Origin: an uncultured Rikenellaceae bacterium | Lineage (GTDB): Bacteria > Bacteroidota > Bacteroidia > Bacteroidales > Rikenellaceae | DNA: 18,917 nucleotides | Reading direction: 5' to 3' | NCBI GenBank assembly: GCA_910588925.1 | Contig: CAJURV010000041.1 | Span: forward strand, 1 to 18,917 | Shown here: piece by piece, positions 6,129 through 14,824 of the stretch | Layout of the letters: the number at the start of each line of letters is the position of its first letter | How positions within the stretch are numbered: the stretch's first letter is position 1 | The notes under the pieces: model-generated | Databases searched by the model: none | Told to the model about the DNA's origin: nothing | What the model saw: the letters and a program-made list of their open reading frames with translations, nothing else | Made by a program: the position numbers and the translations under genes

Positions 6129-8384
6129 ATGTTCATGAATAGAATCAAAGTAATTGCGGCGACGATAGCTTCGTCTTTGTTCGTTTCGTGCGGCGGTGTC
6201 GGGAGTTCGTCACGGCTTACCGACGATGTAGATCCGTTCATAGGCACCGACGGTCACGGTCATGTTTTTCTCGGAGCCAATGTTCCGTTCGGGGGTGTAC
6301 AGCTTGGCCCCTCTAACGCCACGCAGGGGTGGGATTGGTGTTCGGGTTATCACTATAGCGATTCCGTTGTCAAGGGGTTCGCGCATACGCATCTTAGCGG
6401 TACGGGCATCGGCGATCTGGGCGACATAGTCTTCATGCCGGTTACGGGAGAGGTGACTATGGCGGATGATGGCTATTTTTCGACATACGGCCATGAGGGC
6501 GAGACAGCGCGTCCCGGTTATTACTCCGTGCTTCTCGACAGATACGGTATCACGGCCGAGCTGACGGCTACAGCGCGTTGCGGTATGCACCGCTATACCT
6601 ATCCGGCAGGAACGGAATATGGAGGGCTCGTGATAGACCTCGAAAGCGGCATAGGCTGGGATGCTCCAATGGAGGGGTTCATACGACGGGTCGACGACCG
6701 CACTATAGAGGGATATCGTTATTCCACCGGTTGGGCGGCAGATCAGCGTGTATATTTCTTCGCCCGTTTTTCCCGACCTATGGTGGGGATGAGGATATTC
6801 GACGATAATGTGGAGGTGGTGTCGGACGAGGCCAAGGGGGTGCGTGTACGCGCTTTGGTCGATTTCGGTGCAGTGTCGCAGTTGGTTGCCGAGGTGGGGA
6901 TATCGGCCGTAAGCATGGAGGGGGCGCGTCTTAATTGCCATGCAGAGCTCGACGGTGCGGGTTTCGATGAGGTGGCGGCGAAGGCCGGGGATATGTGGAA
7001 CGGTTACCTGTCTAAGATACGCGTAGAGGGAGGCCGCGACGCCGATAGACGTGCTTTCTATACGGCTCTTTACCATACGGCTTTCGCTCCGCAGTTGTTT
7101 TGCGACGTCGACGGCAGCTACAGGGGCGCGGACGGTGCCATATACCGCGATACCTCGCATAATGTCTATACCGTCTATTCGCTCTGGGACACGTATCGTG
7201 CCGCCAATCCGCTGTACACTATAATAGAGCCGGAGCGTACGGGCGAGTTCGTCGCCAACTTCCTCAAGATATACGACGAGCAGGGCCGTCTGCCGGTGTG
7301 GCATCTTGCCGGCAACGAGACCGATTGCATGGTGGGCTATCACTCCATACCCGTAATAGCCATGGCCTATCTGCGTGACATAGGCGGTTTCGATACCATC
7401 AAGGCATACGAGGCCGTCCGTTCGTATGCCGATCTTGACGAACGCGGGTTAGGCTACATACGTTCACTCGGTTATATCCCTTCCGACAAGGAGCCGGAGT
7501 CGGTGGCTAAGGCGTTGGAGTACGCCGTTGACGACTGGGCTGTAGCGCAAATGGCTGCCAAGATGGGACGACAGGACGATTACGACCTGTTTATGGCACG
7601 TTCGCGCGGTTATGTCCGCTATTTCGACGAAGGAAGCGGTTTTATGCGCGGACGACGTTCGGACGGTAGTTGGAGCGAGGGGTTCGATCCTGTGATATCG
7701 CGCCATCGAGACGACGACTATTGCGAGGGTAACGCATGGCAATACGTGTGGATGGTGCCTCACGACGTCGAGGGGTTGGTAGCGCTTTTCGGTTCCGAGG
7801 AGGCGTTCGAGAGCAAGCTCGACAGTCTGTTCGTAGTGGAGGCGGAGCTGGGCGACGAGGCCTCGCCCGACATATCTGGTCTGATAGGCCAGTACGCGCA
7901 GGGCAACGAGCCTAACCACAGCACTCCGTTCTTGTATAACTATATCGGTCGCCAGTGGAAGAGCGCCGAGCTTTCTCGTCGTATAATGCGGTCGTTTTTC
8001 GATGATACTCCGGCAGGGCTTTGCGGGAACGAGGATGCCGGTCAGATGAGTGCATGGTATGTATTCGCAGCCATGGGGTTCTATCCGGCTAATGCCGTTA
8101 GCGGAGCATTTCTTATTGCCAGCCCTCTGTTCGACAAGGTGACGGTGGATGTGGGCGGTGGCAGGAGCTTCGTAGTGGAGGCGGTAGACAACTCCGAAAG
8201 TAACATATACGTACAGAGCGCCGAGCTTAATGGCATGCCGTACGACAAGAGCTATATAACATACGACGATATTATGTCCGGCGGCGTGTTGCGTCTTGTG
8301 ATGGGGCCCGGGCCTAACGAGGATTTCGGTGCTTCGGAACAGTCGCGGCCCCGGTCGGTAGTGTATAGAGACGGAGTGCGATAA
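6129..8384 (+). CDS. GH92-family alpha-mannosidase lipoprotein
   Basis: This 751-residue exo-acting alpha-mannosidase is of the calcium-dependent inverting family GH92, used by Bacteroidales to trim mannose from host N-glycans or yeast mannan. A lipoprotein signal ends SLFVSC (Cys21), so the enzyme is lipid-anchored, in the periplasm or at the cell surface. Family signatures appear in order: DPFIGTDGHGHVFLGANVPF from residue 35, GFAHTHLSGTG at 83-93, SLWDTYRAANPL, a CEGNAWQY motif carrying the likely catalytic acid Glu533, GNEPNHS at 592-598 and GNEDAGQMSAWY at 633-644. Length is typical (about 720-770). The start could also be the ATG at 6135. No SusC/SusD genes are in the window, so this is not an obvious polysaccharide utilisation locus. 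Linkage specificity (1,2, 1,3 or other) cannot be read here. A GNAT gene follows 13 bases downstream. Confidence 0.95.
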   Translation: MFMNRIKVIAATIASSLFVSCGGVGSSSRLTDDVDPFIGTDGHGHVFLGANVPFGGVQLGPSNATQGWDWCSGYHYSDSVVKGFAHTHLSGTGIGDLGDIVFMPVTGEVTMADDGYFSTYGHEGETARPGYYSVLLDRYGITAELTATARCGMHRYTYPAGTEYGGLVIDLESGIGWDAPMEGFIRRVDDRTIEGYRYSTGWAADQRVYFFARFSRPMVGMRIFDDNVEVVSDEAKGVRVRALVDFGAVSQLVAEVGISAVSMEGARLNCHAELDGAGFDEVAAKAGDMWNGYLSKIRVEGGRDADRRAFYTALYHTAFAPQLFCDVDGSYRGADGAIYRDTSHNVYTVYSLWDTYRAANPLYTIIEPERTGEFVANFLKIYDEQGRLPVWHLAGNETDCMVGYHSIPVIAMAYLRDIGGFDTIKAYEAVRSYADLDERGLGYIRSLGYIPSDKEPESVAKALEYAVDDWAVAQMAAKMGRQDDYDLFMARSRGYVRYFDEGSGFMRGRRSDGSWSEGFDPVISRHRDDDYCEGNAWQYVWMVPHDVEGLVALFGSEEAFESKLDSLFVVEAELGDEASPDISGLIGQYAQGNEPNHSTPFLYNYIGRQWKSAELSRRIMRSFFDDTPAGLCGNEDAGQMSAWYVFAAMGFYPANAVSGAFLIASPLFDKVTVDVGGGRSFVVEAVDNSESNIYVQSAELNGMPYDKSYITYDDIMSGGVLRLVMGPGPNEDFGASEQSRPRSVVYRDGVR

Positions 8385-8397
8385 TTACCTTGAGACG

Positions 8398-8913
8398 ATG
8401 GATAGATATGTGATAGACGATGTACGCAGGTCTGACGCGGAGGATATATGCCGCATATATAACCACTACGTAGAAAATAGTGTCGTCACTTTCGAGCTGA
8501 AGCCTGTGGATGTGCGCACGATGGAAGAGCGTCTCGATGCCATTGCCGCCGAGGGACACCCTTGTTTCGTATGTCGTGACGAGGGGCGTGCGGTGGGTTT
8601 TTTGTGGCTTCACCGCTGGAACTGGCGAGAGGCTTACGAAGCTACGGCCGAGGTGACCGTGTATGTGGCTCATGGAATGGACGGACGGGGCATAGGCTCC
8701 GCCTTGATGGAGCGATTGATGGTACATGCCCGTGAATCGGGATTGCATGTGCTAGTCTCTTGCATCACCCTGCCTAACGAAGCCAGCGTGGCATTGCATC
8801 GTAAATTCGGTTTCGTTAAGGTGTCGCATTTTAATGAGGTAGGACGTAAATTCGGCGGGTGGCACGATGTGTGTCACATGCAACTGGTTATGGAAGACTC
8901 CGATATGCTTTAA
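8398..8913 (+). CDS. GNAT N-acetyltransferase, phosphinothricin acetyltransferase-like
   Basis: This 171-residue cytosolic acetyl-CoA-dependent acyltransferase belongs to the GNAT fold. It resembles the PAT/MddA branch, which acetylates phosphinothricin, methionine sulfoximine/sulfone or similar small amines. The start IDDVRRSDAEDICRIYNHYVENSVVTFE is typical for the branch. Glu85 in ATAEVTVYV sits at the usual catalytic-strand position, and DGRGIGSALMERL (95-107) is the acetyl-CoA pyrophosphate loop. The C-terminus carries NEASVALHRKFGFVKV and GRKFGGWHDVCHMQL, also branch features. It lies 13 bases after the mannosidase stop and may share its transcript, although one product is exported and the other cytosolic. 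The real substrate is unknown, and resistance should not be assumed. Confidence 0.92.
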   Translation: MDRYVIDDVRRSDAEDICRIYNHYVENSVVTFELKPVDVRTMEERLDAIAAEGHPCFVCRDEGRAVGFLWLHRWNWREAYEATAEVTVYVAHGMDGRGIGSALMERLMVHARESGLHVLVSCITLPNEASVALHRKFGFVKVSHFNEVGRKFGGWHDVCHMQLVMEDSDML

Positions 8914-8925
8914 TGCGAGCTGCTC

Positions 8926-9007
8926 GAGCCTCCTCACACTGAGGCCCGCGTAAGTTCCGGCAATCATAGATCTGTTCCGCTTAAATCACCCTGGGAATCG
9001 AAAGAGC
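8926..9007. repeat. Dispersed intergenic repeat, copy 2
   Basis: Second copy of the module at 353-435, in the same orientation, just after the acetyltransferase stop. The GCCTC...GAGGC stem is kept although its loop differs (CTCACACT against a CCC/AAC loop), and the core GGCCCGCGTAAGTTCC is identical. The interval 9008-9087 up to the lon terminator shows nothing I can name. Confidence 0.75.
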
Positions 9008-9087
9008 CTTACATTACAGCTTACAGCCCTCAACCATAATCGTAAATAACAGATAAAAATCCTCTTTCAAAAAACAGCCGGTACAAA

Positions 9088-9135
9088 TAAAAACTCGGTC
9101 CGTATCTCCAATTTATATGAAGATACAGACCGAGT
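9088..9135 (-). terminator. Intrinsic terminator of lon
   Basis: Read on the minus strand, GACTCGGTC-type arms (9128-9135 with 9093-9100) enclose a second paired segment TATCT/AGATA, followed by TTTTATTTG. It starts 17 bases after the lon stop. There is no T run on the plus side, so it does not obviously serve the acetyltransferase gene. Confidence 0.85.
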
Positions 9136-9151
9136 CAAACAATCGGACGTA

Positions 9152-11575
9152 CTACAACAACGCCTCTTTCAGCACATCGTCAAGGGTACGCACATAATGG
9201 AATTTAAGCCCCTTTATGTACTCCTCCTTTATCTCGCTTATATCCTTGCGGTTCTCCTCGGAGAGAATAATGTCGGTGATACCGGCCCTCTTGGCAGCGA
9301 GTATCTTCTCTTTAAGACCGCCTACAGGAAGAACCTTGCCGCGAAGGGTCGTTTCGCCGGTCATGGCTATACGCTCGCGAACTTTGCGTCCGGTTAACAT
9401 CGACACCAAAGCGGTTACCATAGTGATACCGGCGCTGGGACCGTCTTTGGGGGTAGCTCCCTCCGGGACATGCAGATGTATATCGTTGCTCTCGAAGAAG
9501 TCGGACGCTATGCCTAACTCGTCGGCGTGAGCCTTGACCCATTGCAGGGCTATAGCAGCCGACTCTTTCATCACATCGCCGAGATTACCGGTGATATTGA
9601 GAGCGCCTTTACCCTTGTTCGAGCTGGCCTCTATGTACAGGATGTCGCCGCCTACCTCTGTCCATGCCAAGCCTGTGACGATACCTGGGATGTCGTTGCC
9701 CTCGTACATCTCATTGATGAAACGCGGCACCCCGAGAATCTTCTCGATGTCGGCCTCCGTGACGGTGGGCTTGAACTTCTCGCCTAACCCTATCTGTTTG
9801 GCACGATAACGGACTATTTTGGCTATCAGCTTATCGAGTGTACGCACACCCGACTCGCGAGTATATTCCGAAATGATCTTCTCGATAGATCCGGCGGGCA
9901 ACTTCAACTGACGCGCCTTGACGCCATGAGCCTCCAGTTGTTTTGGCAATAGGTGGTTGGCCGCTATATTGACCTTCTCCTCGAGAAGATAACCCGATAC
10001 GTTTATCATCTCCATACGGTCGCGCAAAGCGGGCGATATGTTGGAAACGTTATTGGCCGTGGCTATGAACAACACTTTGGAGAGGTCGTACTCCACATCG
10101 AGATAGTTATCGTGGAATGTGGTGTTCTGCTCCGGGTCGAGCACCTCGAGAAGCGCCGAGGCCGGGTCGCCGTGGTTGCTGGTGGTCACCTTGTCGATCT
10201 CGTCGAGTATGATGACCGGATTCGACGAGCCGCATTTGCGTATGGTCTGTATTATTCGACCGGGCATGGCGCCTATGTATGTACGACGGTGTCCGCGTAT
10301 CTCGGCTTCGTCGTACAGACCGCCGAGCGATATGCGGCCGAACTTGCGTTTGAGCGCCGAGGCCACCGACTTGCCCAAAGATGTCTTGCCGACGCCGGGA
10401 GGGCCGTATAGGCACAATATCGGCGATTTGAGGTCGCCTTTGAGCTTTATGACGGCCAAGTGTTCTATAATGCGATCCTTGACATCGTCGAGACCGAAAT
10501 GATCGGCGTCGAGATGCTTGCGAGCGTTCTCGAGGTCGAGATTGTCCTTAGTGGTGCTCTGCCACGGCAGATCGAGCAACAACTGCAGGTAATTCATCTG
10601 CACCGAATATTCGGCCACGGCCGGATTCATACGCTCCAGCTTCATCATCTCCTTGTCGAAAAGTTCGGCTATCTCGCTGCTCCACTTCTTTTTGCTCGCT
10701 TTCTCCTGCATCTCGTCGAGCTCACGATCGACGGGATCGCCGCCCAACTCGTCCTGTATGGTACGTATCTGTTGTTGCAGATAGTATTCGCGCTGTTGTG
10801 CGTCTATGTCCTGTTTGACACGTTGCTGTATCTCGCTCTTGAGCTGAAGGAGCTGTTGTTCGCGCACAAGTATCTCCAACAGACGCTGGGCACGTATCAG
10901 AAGCCCGGGCGCCTCGAGCAGATTCTGACGGTCGGCGTCGGAGAACTCGATGTTCGAACTTATGAAGTTGATGATGCCCTTCTTGCTGTCGATGTTCTTT
11001 ATGGCGAAAGTGGCCTCCTGCGGCAACGACGGAGAGAGCTTTATGATATTGACCGCTATGTCTTTGATCGACTCGACCAAAGCCTCGAACTTGACGTTGT
11101 CCTTATCGGGGTTGATATCGTGCAAAGGACGCACCCGCGCCTTGTAGTAAGGCTCGGAGGTGACGTAATCGTGCACCTCGAACTTCTCGAGACCGTGAAG
11201 TATAACGGTCAGATTGCCGTTCGGCATCTCGAGGGTCTTGATTATACGTGCCACCGTACCCACCTTGTACAGATCTTCCGGGGCTGGATCCTCTACGGCG
11301 GCCTCCTTCTGCAACACCGCTCCCAACAGAGCGCCCTGTTGCTCTATGTCGCGCACCAGCCGCATGGATTTGTTCCGTCCCACCGTTATGGGCGTTATGG
11401 CCCCGGGAAACAACACCGAACTACGGAGCGTCAGAATGGGCAACACCTCCGGCACTTCAACCGACACGGCATCCTCATCCTCGCTCGAATAGATCGGGAT
11501 CACGGGACTTTTCGAGTCCATCATATCGGATATGTTGGACAACTCTTCTTCTATCTTCTTATATTTTTTACTCAT
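9152..11575 (-). CDS. lon: ATP-dependent Lon protease (LonA type)
   Basis: This 807-residue cytosolic AAA+ serine protease degrades misfolded and regulatory proteins as a hexamer. The N-terminal substrate domain runs from about residue 43 (VLPILTLRSSVLFPGAITPITV), followed by coiled-coil linker sequence rich in Q and E (about 230-300). The AAA+ module has Walker A GPPGVGKT (391-398) and Walker B VIILDEID (454-461). The protease domain has DGPSAGIT with catalytic Ser714 and GGLKEK with Lys757, the usual 43-residue spacing. Length fits LonA. The start MSKKYKK is preceded by an AT-rich leader with GAGGAG. A promoter-like pair of boxes and an 18-bp tandem TGACA-type repeat precede it, suggesting dedicated (perhaps stress) control. 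It is divergent from valS. Confidence 0.98.
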   Translation of the reverse strand: MSKKYKKIEEELSNISDMMDSKSPVIPIYSSEDEDAVSVEVPEVLPILTLRSSVLFPGAITPITVGRNKSMRLVRDIEQQGALLGAVLQKEAAVEDPAPEDLYKVGTVARIIKTLEMPNGNLTVILHGLEKFEVHDYVTSEPYYKARVRPLHDINPDKDNVKFEALVESIKDIAVNIIKLSPSLPQEATFAIKNIDSKKGIINFISSNIEFSDADRQNLLEAPGLLIRAQRLLEILVREQQLLQLKSEIQQRVKQDIDAQQREYYLQQQIRTIQDELGGDPVDRELDEMQEKASKKKWSSEIAELFDKEMMKLERMNPAVAEYSVQMNYLQLLLDLPWQSTTKDNLDLENARKHLDADHFGLDDVKDRIIEHLAVIKLKGDLKSPILCLYGPPGVGKTSLGKSVASALKRKFGRISLGGLYDEAEIRGHRRTYIGAMPGRIIQTIRKCGSSNPVIILDEIDKVTTSNHGDPASALLEVLDPEQNTTFHDNYLDVEYDLSKVLFIATANNVSNISPALRDRMEMINVSGYLLEEKVNIAANHLLPKQLEAHGVKARQLKLPAGSIEKIISEYTRESGVRTLDKLIAKIVRYRAKQIGLGEKFKPTVTEADIEKILGVPRFINEMYEGNDIPGIVTGLAWTEVGGDILYIEASSNKGKGALNITGNLGDVMKESAAIALQWVKAHADELGIASDFFESNDIHLHVPEGATPKDGPSAGITMVTALVSMLTGRKVRERIAMTGETTLRGKVLPVGGLKEKILAAKRAGITDIILSEENRKDISEIKEEYIKGLKFHYVRTLDDVLKEALL

Positions 11576-11617
11576 AACTCCTCACAAATTAACACGGCAG
11601 AATAGCGGTGTGTGATT

Positions 11618-11647
11618 CAAAAAATAATCGCAATCATACTCCCGCAA
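11618..11647 (-). promoter_or_regulatory. Putative lon promoter
   Basis: On the minus strand TTG (11647-11645) is followed after 18 bases by TATTTTTTG (11626-11618), one T longer than the TAnnTTTG consensus. This places transcription start roughly 35 bases before the lon ATG. Confidence 0.45.
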
Positions 11648-11655
11648 TAATAATG

Positions 11656-11693
11656 CCATGTCTGACAATGACACCATGTGTGACATTATGTCA
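11656..11693. promoter_or_regulatory. Tandem TGACA-type operator candidate between lon and valS
   Basis: CCATGTCTGACAATGACA (11656-11673) is followed at once by a second copy beginning CCATGTGTGACA (11674-11685), an 18-bp period. The second copy ends in the perfect palindrome TGACAT-T-ATGTCA (11681-11693). The block ends nine bases upstream of the putative lon -33 box and lies about 85 bases upstream of the valS -7 box. The layout suits a dimeric regulator; its identity is unknown. Confidence 0.5.
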
Positions 11694-11777
11694 GTCTCCG
11701 GAACCTTTTTGTCGCCCCGCACACGGACAATAAGATAAAAAAAGGGCGATATTGACGAATTTTCTTGTTAGAATAGC

Positions 11778-11785
11778 TATATTTG
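11778..11785 (+). promoter_or_regulatory. Putative valS promoter -7 box
   Basis: TATATTTG matches TAnnTTTG perfectly, 55 bases before the first ATG. Upstream ATTG (11751-11754) is 23 bases away, a little farther than usual, so the -33 element is uncertain. Confidence 0.55.
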
Positions 11786-11810
11786 TAGTTCTTGAAACTA
11801 TAAATTAACC

Positions 11811-11830
11811 GAAGGAGGCGCACGGTCTCC
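11811..11830 (+). promoter_or_regulatory. Small leader hairpin holding a purine-rich GGAGG in the valS leader
   Basis: GAAGGAGG (11811-11818) is 22 bases from the ATG at 11841, too far to act as a normal ribosome-binding site. GGAG (11814-11817) can pair with CTCC (11827-11830). It may be a chance short stem. Confidence 0.3.
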
Positions 11831-11840
11831 GATACTAACG

Positions 11841-14471
11841 ATGCAACAAATGGATATTCCGTCAAAGTATGAGCCCTCTCAGTGCGAGGACAAATGGTAC
11901 CGTTACTGGTCCGACAACGGTTTTTTCAAATCGGTTCCCGACTCACGCAAGCCCTATACGGTAGTGATCCCGCCGCCCAACGTAACGGGCGTGCTCCACA
12001 TGGGGCACATGCTCAACAATACTATACAGGACGTACTGGTGCGTCGTGCCCGCATGAAAGGATTCAACGCATGCTGGGTTCCCGGCACCGACCACGCATC
12101 CATAGCCACCGAGGCCAAGGTGGTAGCCAAGCTCAAAGCCGAAGGCATCGACAAGGCGTCGCTCACACGCGACGAATTCATGAAACACGCGTGGGAATGG
12201 AAAGAGAAGCACGGCGGCATAATACTCGAACAGCTCAAGAAGATGGGGGCGTCGTGCGACTGGTCGCGCACCAGGTTCACTATGGACCCCGACATGAACC
12301 GTTCGGTGATAAAAGTGTTCGTCGACCTCTATAACAAAGGCAAGATATACCGCGGCGTGCGCATGGTAAACTGGGACCCTGTGGCGCTTACCGCCCTCTC
12401 CGACGAGGAGGTGATATACAAAGACGTACACAGCAAGCTCTACTATCTGCGCTACATGGTTGAGGGCTCCGATGAATACGTAGTGGTAGCCACCACGCGC
12501 CCGGAGACCATACTCGGCGACACCGCCCTGTGCGTACACCCCGACGACGAGCGTTACAGACACTTGCACGGCAAACGCGTTACGGTGCCCATAGTAGGCC
12601 GCTCCATACCGGTGATAGCCGACAGCTACGTAGACATGGAGTTCGGTACCGGCGCTCTTAAGGTTACCCCCGCACACGACATCAACGACTACATGCTGGG
12701 CGAGAAATACAATCTCGAAACCATCGACATATTCAACGACAACGGCACCATAAACGACAAAGTGGGTCTATACGTAGGCATGGACCGTTTCGAGCTCCGC
12801 GACAAGATCGCCGACGACATAACGGCCGCATCGCTCATGGAGAAGATCGAGGACTACGACAACAAAGTGGGCCTCTCCGAACGTACCTCGGCCGTCATAG
12901 AGCCGAAGCTGTCGATGCAGTGGTTCCTGAGCATGGGCGACATATCGAAACCGGCGCTTAAAGCCGTAATGGACGACGTAATAGAGTTGGTGCCCTCGAA
13001 ATTCAAGAACACCTACCGCCACTGGATGGAGAATGTCAAGGACTGGTGCGTGTCGCGCCAGCTCTGGTGGGGCCAGCGAATACCGGCCTACTACCTCCCC
13101 GAGGGGGGCTTCGTGGTGGCAGAAACGGCCGAGGAGGCTCTCGAGCTGGCTAAGAAGAGCGGCAACGACAGCCTCACCGTAGGCGATCTGCGTCAGGACC
13201 CCGACGTGCTCGACACATGGTTCTCATCGTGGCTTTGGCCCATATCGGTATTCGGAGGCATACTCGAACCCGACAACAGCGAGGTGAAGTACTACTATCC
13301 CACCAGCGATTTGGTGACCGCCCCCGACATACTGTTCTTCTGGGTGGCCCGTATGATAATAGCCGGTTACGAATACCGCGGCACATTCCCGTTCAAGAAC
13401 GTGTATCTGACCGGTACCGTGCGCGACAAACAACGCCGCAAGATGAGCAAGTCGCTGGGTAACTCCCCCGACCCCCTCGACCTGATAGCCCAATACGGGG
13501 CCGACGCCCTCCGAATGGGCATGATGTTATGCTCGGCGGCCGGTAATGACCTCATCTTCGACGAAACACTGATAGAACAGGGTCGCAATTTCTGCGGCAA
13601 GATGTGGAATGCGTTCCGTCTGGTTAAAGGTTGGAGCGTAGCTGACGACGCCCCCCAACCCGACAGCTCGGCATGTGCCGTAGAGTGGTTCTCCTCCAAG
13701 CTCGACGCCACACTCCTGCAAGTGGAAGCGGCATTTGCCGAATACCGCATATCGGAAGCTCTCATGATGGTGTACAAGCTATTCTGGGACGAATTCTCGG
13801 GCTGGTATTTGGAGATGGTCAAACCGGCATACGGCGAGCCTATAGACGGCACCACGCTCAACGCCACTATCGGTTTCTTCGACAAACTGCTCAAGGTGTT
13901 GCACCCGTTCATGCCCTTCATAACGGAAGAACTGTGGCACTACATAGCCGAGCGCAAAGATGGCGACAGCATCATGATAGAGCGTTTGCCCGAAGCCGGC
14001 ATCGTGGACGAAAACATAATCTCCGACATGGAGCTGGTTAAAGAGATAGTGTCGTCAGTGCGCAACATACGCAAAGAGAAAGGATTGCCCCTACGCGAAA
14101 AACTCGAACTGATCGCACCGGGAGGCAGAGCCGTTCCCGAGAGATACGACAGCATCATAATCAAAATGGCTGCTCTCGACAAAATAACCGGCGAGGCCAA
14201 ACCGGAAGGAGCCGTATCTTTCATCGTCAAAGGGTACGAATACTTCATTCCCGTTGCAGGAGCCATCGACACCGATGCCGAGATAGCCAAGCTGACTGCC
14301 GATCTGGAGTATGCGCGCGGATTCCTCGCAACCGTAATGAAAAAGCTATCCAACGAACGATTCGTAGCGTCGGCACCCGAAAAGGTCGTGGCTCTCGAAC
14401 ATGCGAAGAGGGCCGATGCCCTCAAAAAGATAGAGGCGTTGGAGCAACAAATAGTTAACTTGAAAAAATAA
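11841..14471 (+). CDS. valS: Valyl-tRNA synthetase
   Basis: This 876-residue class I aminoacyl-tRNA synthetase charges tRNA-Val with valine. It shows the HIGH motif as HMGH (residues 53-56, in PPPNVTGVLHMGHMLN) and the KMSKS loop at 534-538 in RRKMSKSLGNSPDPLD. An inserted editing domain carries VATTRPETILGDTALCVHPDDER and FGTGALKVTPAHDINDY, which hydrolyse mischarged Thr-tRNA. The Trp-rich WCVSRQLWWGQRIPAYY is family-typical. The last roughly 70 residues form the ValRS C-terminal coiled coil ending LEQQIVNLKK. Length is in the normal range. The ATG at 11841 is used here; the ATG at 11850 (MDIPSKYEPS) is equally good by homology pattern. It has its own promoter and a strong terminator, so it is probably monocistronic. 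Confidence 0.98.
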   Translation: MQQMDIPSKYEPSQCEDKWYRYWSDNGFFKSVPDSRKPYTVVIPPPNVTGVLHMGHMLNNTIQDVLVRRARMKGFNACWVPGTDHASIATEAKVVAKLKAEGIDKASLTRDEFMKHAWEWKEKHGGIILEQLKKMGASCDWSRTRFTMDPDMNRSVIKVFVDLYNKGKIYRGVRMVNWDPVALTALSDEEVIYKDVHSKLYYLRYMVEGSDEYVVVATTRPETILGDTALCVHPDDERYRHLHGKRVTVPIVGRSIPVIADSYVDMEFGTGALKVTPAHDINDYMLGEKYNLETIDIFNDNGTINDKVGLYVGMDRFELRDKIADDITAASLMEKIEDYDNKVGLSERTSAVIEPKLSMQWFLSMGDISKPALKAVMDDVIELVPSKFKNTYRHWMENVKDWCVSRQLWWGQRIPAYYLPEGGFVVAETAEEALELAKKSGNDSLTVGDLRQDPDVLDTWFSSWLWPISVFGGILEPDNSEVKYYYPTSDLVTAPDILFFWVARMIIAGYEYRGTFPFKNVYLTGTVRDKQRRKMSKSLGNSPDPLDLIAQYGADALRMGMMLCSAAGNDLIFDETLIEQGRNFCGKMWNAFRLVKGWSVADDAPQPDSSACAVEWFSSKLDATLLQVEAAFAEYRISEALMMVYKLFWDEFSGWYLEMVKPAYGEPIDGTTLNATIGFFDKLLKVLHPFMPFITEELWHYIAERKDGDSIMIERLPEAGIVDENIISDMELVKEIVSSVRNIRKEKGLPLREKLELIAPGGRAVPERYDSIIIKMAALDKITGEAKPEGAVSFIVKGYEYFIPVAGAIDTDAEIAKLTADLEYARGFLATVMKKLSNERFVASAPEKVVALEHAKRADALKKIEALEQQIVNLKK

Positions 14472-14482
14472 TCCATTATAAT

Positions 14483-14535
14483 ATTCTGTCGATCCGCACG
14501 TTATACACAACCGATGCGAATCGACGGAATTTTTA
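14483..14535 (+). terminator. Intrinsic terminator of valS
   Basis: ATTCTGTCGATCCGCA (14483-14498) pairs with TGCGAATCGACGGAAT (14515-14530) with only two mismatches, followed by TTTTTATT. It starts 11 bases after the valS stop. Confidence 0.92.
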
Positions 14536-14559
14536 TTATTTCAGACAGGATTATAAAGT

Positions 14560-14658
14560 AACCTCATTGCCCGTATTCAGAGAGATTGTCTTCGGCTAAT
14601 CAATAAATATTCTTCAGGAAATATTTTTTAGACGATCCCCTTCTGAGGCAATGAGGTT
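14560..14658. repeat. 99-base element with 12-bp perfect terminal inverted repeats and internal hairpins
   Basis: AACCTCATTGCC (14560-14571) is the exact reverse complement of GGCAATGAGGTT (14647-14658). Pairing may resume inside as TCAG (14577-14580) with CTGA (14643-14646). Two hairpins lie within: GATTG...CTAATC closed by a C-TTCG-G loop (14584-14601), and AAATATT/AATATTT (14605-14626). The layout fits a structured RNA with a multiway junction or a very small non-autonomous mobile element; no clear target-site duplication flanks it. Confidence 0.5.
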
Positions 14659-14824
14659 TTATCGTTTATCGTCGGTAAGTCAAGCAGGGTGTTGAAAACA
14701 AGAGGCGGAACGGCAGATAAGTGAAGTTTAGTTAAGCGGAACTCCCGATCGGACTCGCCCGGATCGCCTAAACCAGAAAACGCATACATTTAAATCAGCA
14801 TCTTTATCATCCGATATCCCCTAC

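Noticed and set aside
6210..7343. 377-codon minus-strand open frame opposite the GH92 gene
   Set aside because: Antisense to clear GH92 motifs and rich in His/Arg/Tyr as expected from reverse reading of this GC-rich gene.
10460..11605. 381-codon plus-strand open frame opposite lon
   Set aside because: It lies wholly antisense to the unmistakable lon gene and its composition is the mirror of lon codons; no domain is visible.
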